62,409 nt of DNA, taken from the NCBI GenBank assembly GCA_002685935.1, contig NYZD01000100.1, positions 1-62,409 of the forward strand. The letters are read 5' to 3'. Position numbers and translations under genes: made by a program. Shown here one piece after another: positions 7,978 through 18,484 of the stretch. Below the pieces are notes generated by a model, which saw nothing but the letters and a program-made list of their open reading frames with translations, searched no databases and was not told where the DNA came from. This DNA comes from Planctomycetaceae bacterium (GTDB lineage: Bacteria; Planctomycetota; Phycisphaerae; Phycisphaerales; Zrk34). Numbering within the stretch: position 1 is the stretch's first letter; each line of letters starts with the position of its first letter.

Positions 7978-9066
7978 ATGACGCAAATCGCAACGGCACC
8001 GGCGCCGCCGGCTGAACCTGCTTCTGACGCGCTGGTGCGAGTGGAGCATCTTCGGACGTATTTTCCGGTGCGCCGCGGCGTGCTTCGCCGCACGGTGGGG
8101 CACGTGCGTGCAGTGGATGACGTGAGTTTTGAGATCAGCGCCGGCGAGACGCTGGGGCTGGTCGGCGAGTCGGGTTGCGGGAAGACGACGCTGGGGCGCA
8201 CGTTGCTGCGGCTGATACCGGCATCGGGGGGGCGGGTGACGTTTGACGGCACGGACGTGCTGTCGGCGGATCGGGGGACAATGCGATCGCTGCGACAACA
8301 CATGCAGATCATCTTTCAGGATCCGGTGGGGTCATTGAATCCGCGGATGACGATCGGGCGCATGATCAGCGAGCCGATCCGGGTGCATGGGATCGCTGAG
8401 GGCACGGCGGTGCAGGACCGCGTGGCGAAGCTGTTAAAGCGGGTGGGGTTGAGCCCGGATTATGCATCACGGTATCCGCACGAGTTTTCGGGGGGACAGC
8501 GGCAGCGGGTGGGCATCGCGCGGGCGTTGGCGCTCGAGCCTCGGTTCATTGTGTGTGACGAGCCGGTCAGCGCGCTGGACGTTTCGATTCAATCGCAGAT
8601 ATTGAATCTGTTGAACGATCTGCAGGCGGAGGATGGGCTGGCGTATCTGTTTATCGCGCACAATCTGGCGGTGGTGGAGCATTTTTCGGATCGGGTGGCG
8701 GTGATGTATCTGGGTCGGATTGTGGAGGTGGCGGATCGTCAGGCGTTGTACGACCGGCCGCTGCATCCGTACACCCGGGCGCTGTTGAGCGCGGTGCCGG
8801 AACCGACGCCACGACGGGACCGACAGCGAATCGTGCTGGGCGGGGAGGTGCCTTCGCCGATGAACCCGCCAAGCGGGTGTCATTTTCATCCGCGGTGTGC
8901 GCTGACGCGCAAGCTGGCGGGCGATGGAGATGCGGGCGAGACGGTTGGGTTGACGGTGAACGGGGGATCCGAGCGGGTGATGGCGCGGTGTGTGGCAGAT
9001 GCGCCGATGCTGGCGGCGCACGAAGGGGACGGCAGCCATTGTGCGGCGTGTCATTTTGCGGGGTGA
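7978..9066 (+). CDS. oligopeptide/dipeptide ABC transporter ATP-binding protein (OppF/DppF type)
   Basis: 362 residues. Walker [10 protein letters not shown] is at 63-71, the signature [16 protein letters not shown] near 170, Walker [13 protein letters not shown] just after, and the C-terminal oligopeptide/dipeptide region (about 260-340) ends with [15 protein letters not shown]. This is the usual length and layout of the second ATPase of peptide importers. It energises uptake of peptides or nickel-like substrates together with permeases and a binding protein. None of those partners is in this window, so it is an orphan ATPase here and must work with subunits encoded elsewhere. Residue spacing is normal and the gene looks intact. 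Confidence 0.92.
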   Translation: MTQIATAPAPPAEPASDALVRVEHLRTYFPVRRGVLRRTVGHVRAVDDVSFEISAGETLGLVGESGCGKTTLGRTLLRLIPASGGRVTFDGTDVLSADRGTMRSLRQHMQIIFQDPVGSLNPRMTIGRMISEPIRVHGIAEGTAVQDRVAKLLKRVGLSPDYASRYPHEFSGGQRQRVGIARALALEPRFIVCDEPVSALDVSIQSQILNLLNDLQAEDGLAYLFIAHNLAVVEHFSDRVAVMYLGRIVEVADRQALYDRPLHPYTRALLSAVPEPTPRRDRQRIVLGGEVPSPMNPPSGCHFHPRCALTRKLAGDGDAGETVGLTVNGGSERVMARCVADAPMLAAHEGDGSHCAACHFAG

Positions 9067-9253
9067 TGTGATTCCAACGGTGATTCGCATATCACGCGAT
9101 GCGTCCGGGACGCCGATGCGGCGTTTCCGGCGCGTCAGACGGGTGGCGTCTGTGCAAATCGGTAATGAATGCGTTCAGTCTGCGACGGGGATGGGTTCGA
9201 CAGAACCGTAACACGTGCCGGGGCGTCTGAATCAGGATAGACTGACGTGACAC

Positions 9254-10186
9254 ATGAACTCCGGACGCGAATTCGCCACCGCTGATTATCTGCATCCCGA
9301 GACGCTGGCCCAGGTCGCGGGGATCGATCTGCGTGCGCGGTTGATTGTGGAGGGGTTGATGACGGGGCTGCACCGGTCGCCGTATCAGGGGCAGGCGGTG
9401 GAGTTTGCCGAGCATCGCCAATACACGCCGGGCGATGATCTGCGGCATCTGGATTGGAAGGTATTCGGGCGGACGGACAAGCTTTATTTGAAACGTTACC
9501 AGCAGGAGACGAATCTGGATCTGATCCTGTTGGTCGACGGTTCGGGTTCGATGGACTACGGATCGTCGACGCGGTCGGGGCATGTATGGCGGAAGTTCGA
9601 TCATGCGACTTCGATCGCGGCGGTGCTGGCATATCAGGCGCTGCTGCAGCAGGATCGGGTGGGATTGATCGTGTTCGCCGATCGGGTGCTGGACATGATT
9701 CGTCCGTCGGGGGCGCGGGATCAATGGCGATCGATCATCACGGCGCTGGGCACGCAGCCGGTGAATGCCGAGACGCAGATCGAGCGTGTCGCGGACGAGG
9801 CGTTGTCGCTGATCAACCGTCGAGCGTTGGTCGTGGTGTTGAGCGATCTGTTCGAGAGCATTGACGCGCTTGGCGCGGCGCTGGCGCGTTTGCGGTTTCA
9901 GCAGCATGACGTGGTGTTGTTTCAGACGCTGGATGCACATGAGTTGCAGTTCCCGTTCGAGGCGCCGACGCGCTTCGTGGGTTTGGAGAGCGAGGGGCGG
10001 CTGGATCTGGACCCGCGGGCCCTGCGTACGGCGTATCTGGAACAGGTTGAACAGCACGTCGGATCGGTGAGCGAATCGGCGCGGCGGTTCGGGTTCGATC
10101 ACGAGGTGATTGACACGTCGCAGCCGATCGGACCGGTGCTGAGTCATTATCTGGCCCGGCGGAACGCGCGACTGAAGATGCTGTGA
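9254..10186 (+). CDS. DUF58 domain protein
   Basis: 310 residues. The hallmark DUF58 segment YTPGDDLRHLDWKVFGRTDK is at about 58-77, followed by KRYQQE and a von Willebrand A-like core with DGSGSM at 95-100, a good metal-ion-dependent adhesion motif. There is no membrane segment, so it is cytoplasmic. Proteins of this family are partners of MoxR AAA+ ATPases in metal-insertion or folding systems and precede BatA-like genes. Here it begins a same-strand run of seven genes, but a MoxR gene is absent beside it. The 187 bases upstream contain no recognised gene. Confidence 0.92.
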   Translation: MNSGREFATADYLHPETLAQVAGIDLRARLIVEGLMTGLHRSPYQGQAVEFAEHRQYTPGDDLRHLDWKVFGRTDKLYLKRYQQETNLDLILLVDGSGSMDYGSSTRSGHVWRKFDHATSIAAVLAYQALLQQDRVGLIVFADRVLDMIRPSGARDQWRSIITALGTQPVNAETQIERVADEALSLINRRALVVVLSDLFESIDALGAALARLRFQQHDVVLFQTLDAHELQFPFEAPTRFVGLESEGRLDLDPRALRTAYLEQVEQHVGSVSESARRFGFDHEVIDTSQPIGPVLSHYLARRNARLKML

Positions 10187-10197
10187 TCGTGCGAGCG

Positions 10198-10250
10198 ATG
10201 AATATTAATATGATTACTAACATAATATTATATCCAGACACATTTAAGGT
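10198..10250. other. AT-rich island between the DUF58 and BatA-like genes
   Basis: About 50 bases of strongly AT-biased sequence in an otherwise GC-rich region. It contains a 7-bp inverted repeat, AATATTA (10201-10207) and TAATATT (10223-10229), and overlapping TATAAT-like strings. It could be an internal promoter or a binding site for a DNA-bending or nucleoid protein. An AAGGT at 10246-10250 lies nine bases before the GTG start at 10260. Confidence 0.4.
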
Positions 10251-10259
10251 TTACGCCAC

Positions 10260-12569
10260 GTGATACCGCAGGCTTTGGCACAAGTCTGGATGCCCTCTTT
10301 CACGGCGCCGGCGCTGGCGGCGGCGGGAGCGGCGGCGGTGAGTGTGCCGATCATCATCCACCTGCTGGCGCGGCGACGTCGACGTCCCGAGCCGTGGGCG
10401 GCGATGCGGTTTTTGATGGCGGCGTACCGGCGGCATCGGACGCGACTGCGGCTGGAGCAGTTGCTGTTACTGTTGTTGCGTTGCCTGATCGTGTTGCTAC
10501 TGGGGATGGCGTTGGCCGGTCCGCTGCTGCGGGGGACGGGCGCGGCGGGGCTGCTGCCGGCGGCGGGTCGGTCGGTGGTGTTGGTGGTTGACAATTCAAT
10601 TGGATCGTCGGCCACGGATGCGGCAGGTGGGGCTGAGTTCGATGCATTGATTGAGACGGCGGACCGCATCATTGCGGACCTGGGGCCGGCGGATCGGGTG
10701 GGCATGATCACGACGGGTCGTCCGGCGCAGATGTTGATCGCGCCTCCCACAGCCGACCGGGCGATGGTGCGGCGGCGTCTGACTGAGTTGTACGCTACGC
10801 CGGCGGCGTCGGAGTTGGGTGATGCGCTGGGGTTGGCGATGGAGGCGATGGAGGATGGCGGGGAATCAGGTCCGGCGTCGGTGGTGGTGTTGAGCGGGCT
10901 CCGGGCGGGCACGGCACGGGTGGAAGAGCCGTTGCCGCGTGACCTGGAGGCGTTGGGGCGGCGAGCGACGTTGCTGGCGTTGGAGCCGCGTGAATCACTG
11001 GACAACATTCAGATTGAATCGATGCGGGCGCGACAGGAATTGGTGATGCCTGACGCGCCGGGGGAGGCGCCGTCGGCGATGTGGGAAGTGACGTTGCGGC
11101 GCTTCGGGTCGGTGAGCGATGAGGGATCGGCGGAGGTGCAGTTGATGGTGCCGCAGGGCGCGGGGCTGAATCGCACGGTTCGATTCGACCGGGGGGCGGA
11201 GCGGACGGAGATCGTGTTGACGACGCCGCTGAGCACGGATGGGCCGACGGCGGTGACGGCAGTAATGCGGCCGGGACGCGCGGATCGAGATGCGGTGGAG
11301 GCGGACAATCAGCGTGTGAGCGTCGTCGACGTGCGTCAGCGGATGGATGTGCTGATCGTGGCGCCGGAGGCGGGGACGTTGGCGGACGGGACGAACAGCA
11401 ACACGATTGCGACGGTGCAGTGGTTGCTGTCAACGGCGCTGCGTCCGGTGGTGGATCTGAGTGACTGGCCGATTGAACTTGATGTGATGGATCCGGCGCG
11501 GATGGATGCGTCGGCGCTGGGCGGCGCGGACGTGGCGATCGTGCTGCGTCCGGATCTGTTGGGCGAGGATCAATGGGCGGCGGCGCGTCGATGGTGCGGC
11601 GAGGGCGGGGTGATGTGGATTACGGCGCCGCCGGCGCGACAGTCGCATCTGTGGCCACAGCAGTTGACCGATGCGTTTGGGTTGGGGTGGTCGATCGCGA
11701 TCGAGCCAACGGATCACGACCCGGCGACGGGCCCGGCGACGGGGGGTCCGACGCCGGCGGCGTTGATGCGGCTGAGCGCGGATCTTGAAGATATGCTTCG
11801 ACCGGTGCGGTTTTACACCTCGCTGATGATCGAGCCAGCCACGGTGTCGGCGCCGACTGAGGTACTACTGAGCAGCAGTGCGGGGCGTCCGCTGATGCTC
11901 AGCTGCCCGGTGGATGGCCGGGGGCGACTGGTGGTGCTGGCGACGGCGCTGGATGAATCGTGGACGAATCTGCCGACGCGTCCGTTGTTCGTGCCTCTTG
12001 TGCATGAGGTGCTGCGATGGACGATCGCGCGGACGCAACCGGCGCGACATTTTGAGCCGGGCGATCAGCCGCTCTTGGCGGGCGCGTTCGCGGAAAGTCC
12101 GGAACTGATCAGTCCGACGGGGCGATCGGTATTGCTGGTCGCCGGACGGTCGGGGGAAGGCAAGGACGGCGCGGCGGGCGAGGGGGGATCGTTCGGGCTG
12201 TCGCCGATCGAGCCGCTGAGCGAGGCGGGGTTGTATCAGGCGAGTGCGGAGCGGCTGGCGGTGAACGTGAGTTCGAATGCGGCAGACACGCGGACGGTGG
12301 AGACTGACGCGCTGAAGGCGTGGCTGGGCGCGTGCGGGGACTGGCAGTTTATTGACGCGCACGATCCGGTGACGGCGATGGAGGCGGCGGCGCCGACATC
12401 GGACTTGAGTGGGCCGCTGTTGTGGATTCTGCTGGCGATGGTGATTGTGGAGATCCTGTTGGCGCGGCGGGCGTCGCACGCGTCCACGGCCGGGCAACGC
12501 ACGCTTGAGCTGCCGGGGCGCGGCGCAGCGGCCGGATCGGGCGGCGCAGCGGGCAGTTTGGTGCGTTGA
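10260..12569 (+). CDS. BatA-like membrane protein with VWA-like region
   Basis: 769 residues from GTG 10260, preceded by AAGGT. The N-terminus has the BatA double-helix layout: one membrane helix at about 14-37, the basic stretch LLARRRRRPEPWAAMRFL, and a second helix at about 66-90 (LLLLLLRCLIVLLLGMALAG). A VWA-like domain follows (VVLVVDNSIGSS), its metal motif incomplete. The middle part is beta-rich and periplasmic, and one helix near the C-terminus (LLWILLAMVIVEILLA) closes it. It is preceded by DUF58 and followed by a second VWA membrane protein 32 bases on, the usual arrangement of this poorly understood envelope system. Confidence 0.87.
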   Translation: MIPQALAQVWMPSFTAPALAAAGAAAVSVPIIIHLLARRRRRPEPWAAMRFLMAAYRRHRTRLRLEQLLLLLLRCLIVLLLGMALAGPLLRGTGAAGLLPAAGRSVVLVVDNSIGSSATDAAGGAEFDALIETADRIIADLGPADRVGMITTGRPAQMLIAPPTADRAMVRRRLTELYATPAASELGDALGLAMEAMEDGGESGPASVVVLSGLRAGTARVEEPLPRDLEALGRRATLLALEPRESLDNIQIESMRARQELVMPDAPGEAPSAMWEVTLRRFGSVSDEGSAEVQLMVPQGAGLNRTVRFDRGAERTEIVLTTPLSTDGPTAVTAVMRPGRADRDAVEADNQRVSVVDVRQRMDVLIVAPEAGTLADGTNSNTIATVQWLLSTALRPVVDLSDWPIELDVMDPARMDASALGGADVAIVLRPDLLGEDQWAAARRWCGEGGVMWITAPPARQSHLWPQQLTDAFGLGWSIAIEPTDHDPATGPATGGPTPAALMRLSADLEDMLRPVRFYTSLMIEPATVSAPTEVLLSSSAGRPLMLSCPVDGRGRLVVLATALDESWTNLPTRPLFVPLVHEVLRWTIARTQPARHFEPGDQPLLAGAFAESPELISPTGRSVLLVAGRSGEGKDGAAGEGGSFGLSPIEPLSEAGLYQASAERLAVNVSSNAADTRTVETDALKAWLGACGDWQFIDAHDPVTAMEAAAPTSDLSGPLLWILLAMVIVEILLARRASHASTAGQRTLELPGRGAAAGSGGAAGSLVR

Positions 12570-12601
12570 TGGATCATGGTTGATCGGATGGTTTAGCTGC
12601 G

Positions 12602-14953
12602 ATGGCGATGTGGATGACACAGACCGTGCCGCTGGTGCTCGCGGACGGGGGCGACGCGGGGTCGCGCAGCGCGACGGAGTGGCTGCTGGGTCTGGATCGG
12701 TTGCGCCTCAGTGGTGAGACGCTTGAGCTGGGTTGGCGGTTTCCGCTGCCGGCGTGGGTCTGGGCGTTGATGGTATTGGTGATCGCGGCGCTGGCGTGGC
12801 TGGGTTACCGGCGGATGATCGGTCGCGCGGGGGGACGGGCGGTGCTTGGCGTGACGCGCGGGTTGATTGTGCTGTGTGTCGCGGCGCTGCTGGCGGGTCC
12901 GATGCTGGTGTTACCGCGTGAACACATCGAGCGCGATCAGGTGCTGATGCTGGTTGACCGCAGCGCTTCGATGACGTTTGCCGACGTGATTGACCCGACG
13001 GCGGCGGGCGGGCGGTCGACGCGTGAGGCGCAGTTGCGGGCAGCGCTGCTCGAGCATGAATCGGCGTGGCAGAGCATTGCGACGGAGCACCAGATCCATT
13101 GGTGGACGTTCGCGGATGCGGTGCAGCCGATCGGATCACCGGATGACCTGTTGGAGCCGGACGGTCCGGCTACGGCGATGCGCAGCGCGTTGGACGTGGC
13201 GCTGCGACGGACGACGGGCAAGCCGATCAGCGCGATTGTCGTGTTCTCCGACGGGCGGAGCACGGAGAAGGTCGGAGCCGAGACCTTGCAGCAGTTGTCG
13301 CATCGGGCGGCGCAGGTGATCGCGGTGCCGCTGGGGTCCCCGACGACGCCGATCGACACGGCGATCGGACGGGTGGACGCCCCGCAGCGTGCGTTCATCA
13401 ATGACAACGTGCCGGTGATCGTGCACTTGAACCGGACGGGGGATGATCCGGATGGGTTGATGCCACGGGGTGGCGCGATGGTGCGGCTGATCGATCAGCA
13501 GACGCAACAGGTGCTTGATGAAGAGGCGGTGGGTCCGTGGGATCAGCCGGTGGCGTTGTCGGCGAGCGTCGAGGCGGCGGGTCCGGTGACGTGGCGTGTG
13601 GTGCTGGATGCGGGCGACGATGAGTTGATTCGGGAGAACAACACACAGGACATCGGTCTGACGCTTGTGGACCGGGCGATTCGGCTGTTGTACGTCGAGG
13701 GATACCCGCGGTGGGATTACCGATTTCTGCGGAGTCTGCTGGTGCGGGAGGACAGTGTTGATGCGAGTGTGATGCTGGTTTCGTCGGATCGCGCGTTCGC
13801 GGCGGAAGGGGACATCCCGCTGCAGAGCGTGCCTCGTGTTGCGGAGGATTGGCAGCCGTTTGACGTGATTGTGGTGGGAGACGTGTCGCCCGACTTTTTT
13901 GGCGAGGTGTCGCTTCGACACTTGCGTGAGCACGTGGCCGATCGTGGGGCGGGCCTGTTGTATCTCGGAGGCCAGCACGCGATGCCGACGGCGTATGTGT
14001 CGGGGGCGCTGGCGGATCTGCTGCCGATGCGGAGTCCGTCGAGCGTATCGCGCTGGCCGGTGGAGGTGACGGCACGGCCGACGCGGGCGGCGGACGTGTT
14101 GGGTGTGTTGCGTCTTCAATCCCCGTTTGGTGAGCCCGGGGAGATGTGGCCGGCGGAGTTGCCGACGCTGCGCTGGGGACAATCGCTCGGGGCGCTAAAG
14201 CCGGCGGCGGAGGTGCTGGCGATGGCGGAGCCGATTGATGAGCCGCTGCTGGTGCGCATGCGATATGGGGCGGGGCAGGTGTTGTATCTGTCTACGGATG
14301 AGATCTGGCGGTGGCGTTACGAGCATGGTGAGCTGTACCCACAACAGTTTTGGATGCAGGTGATTCGCCTGCTGGGCCGCGGGCGTATTCAGTCGGAGAT
14401 GGGAGCTGAATCACGGCTGCGATTTGATGTATCACACCGTCGGGCTTCGGTGGGCGATACGCTGGTGATTGAACTGGATGTTTCGGATCAGTCGCTGTTG
14501 GTCGCGGAGCGCCGAGCGATGACGGCGCACGTGCGTGAGGTGGGGGGGACGCGGTCGGCGGATCAATCGCTGGTTTTGCAGGCGACGGATCGAGCGGGGC
14601 GGTTCCGGGGGACGTGGCAACCGCGCCGGCCGGGGCAATTTGACGTGGCGTTGGATGACCCAATGCTGGCGGAGTTGAGTATTTCGCGCCGCGTTGAGGT
14701 GCGGCGCACGGCGGATGAGACGCGCAATCCGGGCACGGACCATCCGCTGCTGGCCTCGCTGGCCGAGGCGACGGGAGGTCGTGTGCTGGCGATTGACAAG
14801 CTTGGGCAACTGCCGCAGCTGTTGCCGGACAACGCGCGTCGCACGGCGGCGGACATCAGCGAATCACTGACCACGAGCCCGCTGGCGTTTGGCTTGGTGC
14901 TGGGGCTGCTGATTTTGGAGTGGGTGGGGCGTAAACTGATGAGGTACGCGTGA
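12602..14953 (+). CDS. VWA and glutamine-amidotransferase-like membrane protein
   Basis: 783 residues. Two membrane helices at about 50-68 and 84-104 are followed by a VWA domain with MLVDRSASM, giving a complete DxSxS metal motif (D119, S121, S123). Further on, YVEGYPRWDYRFLRS and a class I glutamine-amidotransferase-like fold (FDVIVVGDVSPDFF, GAGLLYLGGQHAMP) are visible, without the catalytic Cys of true amidotransferases. A final membrane helix lies near 757-775. This composition recurs in Planctomycetota next to BatA-like proteins. It probably forms an inner-membrane complex with the preceding gene product. The catalytic role, if any, is unknown. Confidence 0.85.
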   Translation: MAMWMTQTVPLVLADGGDAGSRSATEWLLGLDRLRLSGETLELGWRFPLPAWVWALMVLVIAALAWLGYRRMIGRAGGRAVLGVTRGLIVLCVAALLAGPMLVLPREHIERDQVLMLVDRSASMTFADVIDPTAAGGRSTREAQLRAALLEHESAWQSIATEHQIHWWTFADAVQPIGSPDDLLEPDGPATAMRSALDVALRRTTGKPISAIVVFSDGRSTEKVGAETLQQLSHRAAQVIAVPLGSPTTPIDTAIGRVDAPQRAFINDNVPVIVHLNRTGDDPDGLMPRGGAMVRLIDQQTQQVLDEEAVGPWDQPVALSASVEAAGPVTWRVVLDAGDDELIRENNTQDIGLTLVDRAIRLLYVEGYPRWDYRFLRSLLVREDSVDASVMLVSSDRAFAAEGDIPLQSVPRVAEDWQPFDVIVVGDVSPDFFGEVSLRHLREHVADRGAGLLYLGGQHAMPTAYVSGALADLLPMRSPSSVSRWPVEVTARPTRAADVLGVLRLQSPFGEPGEMWPAELPTLRWGQSLGALKPAAEVLAMAEPIDEPLLVRMRYGAGQVLYLSTDEIWRWRYEHGELYPQQFWMQVIRLLGRGRIQSEMGAESRLRFDVSHRRASVGDTLVIELDVSDQSLLVAERRAMTAHVREVGGTRSADQSLVLQATDRAGRFRGTWQPRRPGQFDVALDDPMLAELSISRRVEVRRTADETRNPGTDHPLLASLAEATGGRVLAIDKLGQLPQLLPDNARRTAADISESLTTSPLAFGLVLGLLILEWVGRKLMRYA

Positions 14954-15007
14954 GCCGGCGGCCCGGCGGGTGGAGCCGCGTCCGCTGCGTTCGGGAGCTG
15001 ACCGTCC

Positions 15008-18000
15008 ATGGCTGATTTCGTCGCACAGCTTGACTCGATTCGACGGCAGACGCGTCGGCTTCTGGTGCTGATGCGTCTGGCGGCGTGGGTGTCGGCATTG
15101 ATCGGCGCGGCGCTGGCGGCGGGGGTATTGGATTACGTGATTCATCTGCCCGGTGCGGTGCGGCTGGTGCTCGGGTTGCTGGTGATCCTGGCGGCCGGGG
15201 TGTGGGGCGTTCATCAGATCGGGCGAGCGTTGCGCGTTCACCCGGGGCTGGCGAGTCTGGCGCTTCGGCTGGAGCGGCTGTACCCGGAGACGGCGGGCCG
15301 GCTGGCGACAGGGGTGGCGTTCACGGTGGACCCGCAGCAGGCGGGGGTGTCACCGATCAGTCATGTGTTGGCGCAGCGGACGGCGCAGGACGCGGAGAGC
15401 GCGATGGGGCCGCGACAGATGCGGAAGCTGGTCAACCCGAGGCGACCGGGCTGGGCGGCGGGTCTGCTGGTCGTGAGTGTGGTGGTGATGGTCGGTTGTT
15501 TTTTGATGATGCCCGAGGCGTCGGGGATCGCGCTGCGGCGATGGACGATGCCGCTGGGTGATGCCGCGTGGCCCAAGCGCACGATGCTTGAAAGCGACAC
15601 GCGGTTGACGAATGCGCCAAACGATCAGCCCGTGCCCATCCGAGCAGTTGTGACGAAGGGGGATCGTGACGGGCTGCGGGTATGGGTGAAGTATCGATTC
15701 GTCGGGGACAGCGAAGCGTTGTCGGATCGCGACTGGCAGCGGGCGCTGCTGACGCGGCAGTCGAACGCGGCGAGTGCGGGGTCGTATCAGCGATTGCTCG
15801 AGCCGGAGTCCGGCGCGGCGACGGTGGAGCTGTATTTTGAAGCGGACGACGATCGAACGGAGCGGCAGCGAATCACGCTGATCGAGCCGCCGGGATTGCG
15901 CCAGATGCGATTGCAGGTTGAGCCGCCGGCCTATGCGTCTGACCTGGTGGCGATTGAGGCGCGCGATCTGTTGCAGCCGCCGCGGCCGACGGTGACGGTC
16001 GACGCGCTGGCCGGCTCAACCATGACGTTGGCGGTGCAGACGAACAAGGTATTGCCGCTACCGAGCGTCGCGGAGCCGACGGGACTGGACGATTCGGACG
16101 TGGCCGAGTTTGTGCAAGACACGCTGGGCGGGCTGGTGAGCGATTTCGACGCGCCGACGGTCGAGGCGATGGGAATCGAGTTCGATCCGATGCCGGGTCA
16201 ACCGACAGCGTGGCAGATTCGCTGGACGCAGATCCAGGCGGTGACCGTGCAGCTTCAATTGACGGACGAGCATGGGTTGAGGCACGTGGATGGCCGGCTG
16301 TTTCGATTCCTGGTTCGTGAGGACGTTGGGCCGCAGGCGAGCGTGATTGAGCCTCCGACTGACGAGCAGGTGTTGAGCACGGCGGTGTTGGCAATCGGCG
16401 CGGAGGCGAGCGACGACGTGGCGGTGACGCATATACAGATCGACGCACGGGCGCCGGATTCCGAGCCGCAGTTACTTGGCGAAGCGGCGGTGCGTGGTCC
16501 GCGTGCGCGGGCGGATGCGGCGCTGGAGTTGGAGCCGTTTGCACTTCGCCCGGGGCAGGAGATGTTGGTGGTCGCCACGGCGTTGGACGGATTCGATCTG
16601 GGCGGCGAGCGGCACGACCCGGTCGAGTCGCGGCCACGACGGTTGATGATCATCAGCCCGGAGACGATGGCGCAACAGATTCGTGCGGAGATGATGTCGA
16701 TCCGCCAGCGGGCGTTGCGGGCTGAGGCGATGCAGGCGGAGTTGGAGGCGTCGAAGACGGACGCGGCCAACGCGGCGCGTCAGCAGCGGCTATCGGAGCA
16801 GATCGGCGCGATGCAGCAGGTCGCGGAGCAGCAGGCCGAACGGATGGCGCGGAATCGGCTGGATGACGAGGCGCTGGATCGGATGGTGGAGCGGTCAGAT
16901 GAGCTGCTGGAGGCGGCGCAGGAGGCTGCGGAAAGCGCGGCGGACGCGATGCAGCGGGCGGCTGAAGATCAGGAGCAGGCGGCTGAGGCCAGGGAGGATC
17001 AACGTGCGGTTCGAGATCGGCTGGGTGAATTGATCGACATGCTGGATCAGGGGCGGGCGGCGTTTCGGGTCCGCCAGCAATTGGGGAAGTTGAAGTCCGA
17101 CCAGCAGAAGCTGCTGGAGCAGACCGAGGCGCTGAAGCCGCGGACGCTCGGGCAATCACCAGATCAGTTGAGCGATGATGATCGAGCGGCGATGGAGGCG
17201 TTGGCGGAGGCGCAGCGTGAGTTGGCCGAGACGGCGGAGCGGCTGACTGACGCGTTGCGTGACACGGCGGATCGCCTGACGCGTCAGGCGGAATCGCCGA
17301 GTGATGAGGCGCTGGCCGAGGCGTTGCGGGAGGCGGCGCTGATCGCTCAGCGTCAAGCGCTATCACAAAAGATGCGGCAGGCGGGTGCATCGGCGTCGCA
17401 GAACCAACTGTCTCGGGCCGAGTCGAATCAGGCGAGCAGTCTGGCGACGATTGAGGAGATGCTTGAACAGGTGAATGCCCTGGACAAGAAGCAGCAGGAG
17501 ATGCTGCGACGTCAGTTGGAGGAGTTGGTCCAAGCGATTGAGCGACTGGTGCGACAGCAGACGGCGCAACTGGGGCGTTTGATGGCGGCGGTGAACTACG
17601 CGGGCCTGGATGAGCCGCTGCTTCAGCTTCGTCGGAACACGTTGGCGGTGGCGGAGCAGGCGCGTCAGGTGGGCGATCAGGCCGAGCCGGTCGCGATGCA
17701 TCTCGACGGGGCAGCGGTGCATCAACAGCAAGGGGTGGAAGCGCTGCGGGCGGATCCGGCGATGGGTGATGATGCGACGGAAGCGGAGCGCGCGGCGCTG
17801 GATCGATTGGAACAGGCGTTGGCGCTGGCGCGTGAGTTGGCGGAGCAGGCGAAACAGGAAGAGGACGAACAGCGCCGGAAGGAACTGACCAAGGCGTACG
17901 AGAAGGCGCTGGCGGATCAGACGGAGATCGCGAAGGAGACGAAGGTCCTGATTGATGAGCCTGACGCGGAACGCGGGCGCAAGTGGCGGATCGATTCGAT

Positions 18001-18484
18001 GGATCTGGGTCATCGTGAGTCGGAGCTGCGGTTGGCGCTTCAGGACATTGAGGCGCTGGTGGCGGACACGGTGGTGTTCTCAGCGGTGCACACGGAGATG
18101 GACGAGTGGGCCGAGCGTGTCACGACGGTTCTGGATCGGGCGGAGGCCGAGCCGCAGACGCTTTTGACCGAGCAACTGGTGATCAGTGCGATCGAGTCGC
18201 TGATCGAGGCGTTGAAGCGCGACAATCCGGACAATCCGTTCGCGAGCGAACAGAACAGCGGTGAGGGCGGCGGGGGCGGCGGCGAGCCGAGGCTGATTCC
18301 GCCGATGGCCGAACTCAAACTGCTGCGCGAGCGTCAGAAGGTGTTGTACCGCATGACTCGAGAACTGCACGCCCAGGGGCTGTTGGATCAGGCGGGTCGA
18401 GATATGCTTAATGAACTGGCGAATCAACAGCGTCGGCTGGTGGAGACGGCGGAAACGATGGCCGAGGCATTGCAGCGGGAGTGA
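15008..18484 (+). CDS. large membrane-anchored coiled-coil protein (DUF4175-like)
   Basis: 1158 residues. Two N-terminal membrane helices (about 20-45 and 48-72) and a third near 155-175 (LLVVSVVVMVGCFLMMP) anchor a beta-rich domain. From about residue 560 onward the protein is a very long Gln/Glu/Ala/Arg-rich helical region, almost certainly coiled coil, ending in a Gly-rich hinge (EGGGGGGEP) and a last helical segment. The layout fits DUF4175-type proteins found beside DUF58/VWA genes. It could span part of the periplasm as a rod. It overlaps the following start by four bases (GTGA). Confidence 0.78.
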   Translation: MADFVAQLDSIRRQTRRLLVLMRLAAWVSALIGAALAAGVLDYVIHLPGAVRLVLGLLVILAAGVWGVHQIGRALRVHPGLASLALRLERLYPETAGRLATGVAFTVDPQQAGVSPISHVLAQRTAQDAESAMGPRQMRKLVNPRRPGWAAGLLVVSVVVMVGCFLMMPEASGIALRRWTMPLGDAAWPKRTMLESDTRLTNAPNDQPVPIRAVVTKGDRDGLRVWVKYRFVGDSEALSDRDWQRALLTRQSNAASAGSYQRLLEPESGAATVELYFEADDDRTERQRITLIEPPGLRQMRLQVEPPAYASDLVAIEARDLLQPPRPTVTVDALAGSTMTLAVQTNKVLPLPSVAEPTGLDDSDVAEFVQDTLGGLVSDFDAPTVEAMGIEFDPMPGQPTAWQIRWTQIQAVTVQLQLTDEHGLRHVDGRLFRFLVREDVGPQASVIEPPTDEQVLSTAVLAIGAEASDDVAVTHIQIDARAPDSEPQLLGEAAVRGPRARADAALELEPFALRPGQEMLVVATALDGFDLGGERHDPVESRPRRLMIISPETMAQQIRAEMMSIRQRALRAEAMQAELEASKTDAANAARQQRLSEQIGAMQQVAEQQAERMARNRLDDEALDRMVERSDELLEAAQEAAESAADAMQRAAEDQEQAAEAREDQRAVRDRLGELIDMLDQGRAAFRVRQQLGKLKSDQQKLLEQTEALKPRTLGQSPDQLSDDDRAAMEALAEAQRELAETAERLTDALRDTADRLTRQAESPSDEALAEALREAALIAQRQALSQKMRQAGASASQNQLSRAESNQASSLATIEEMLEQVNALDKKQQEMLRRQLEELVQAIERLVRQQTAQLGRLMAAVNYAGLDEPLLQLRRNTLAVAEQARQVGDQAEPVAMHLDGAAVHQQQGVEALRADPAMGDDATEAERAALDRLEQALALARELAEQAKQEEDEQRRKELTKAYEKALADQTEIAKETKVLIDEPDAERGRKWRIDSMDLGHRESELRLALQDIEALVADTVVFSAVHTEMDEWAERVTTVLDRAEAEPQTLLTEQLVISAIESLIEALKRDNPDNPFASEQNSGEGGGGGGEPRLIPPMAELKLLRERQKVLYRMTRELHAQGLLDQAGRDMLNELANQQRRLVETAETMAEALQRE

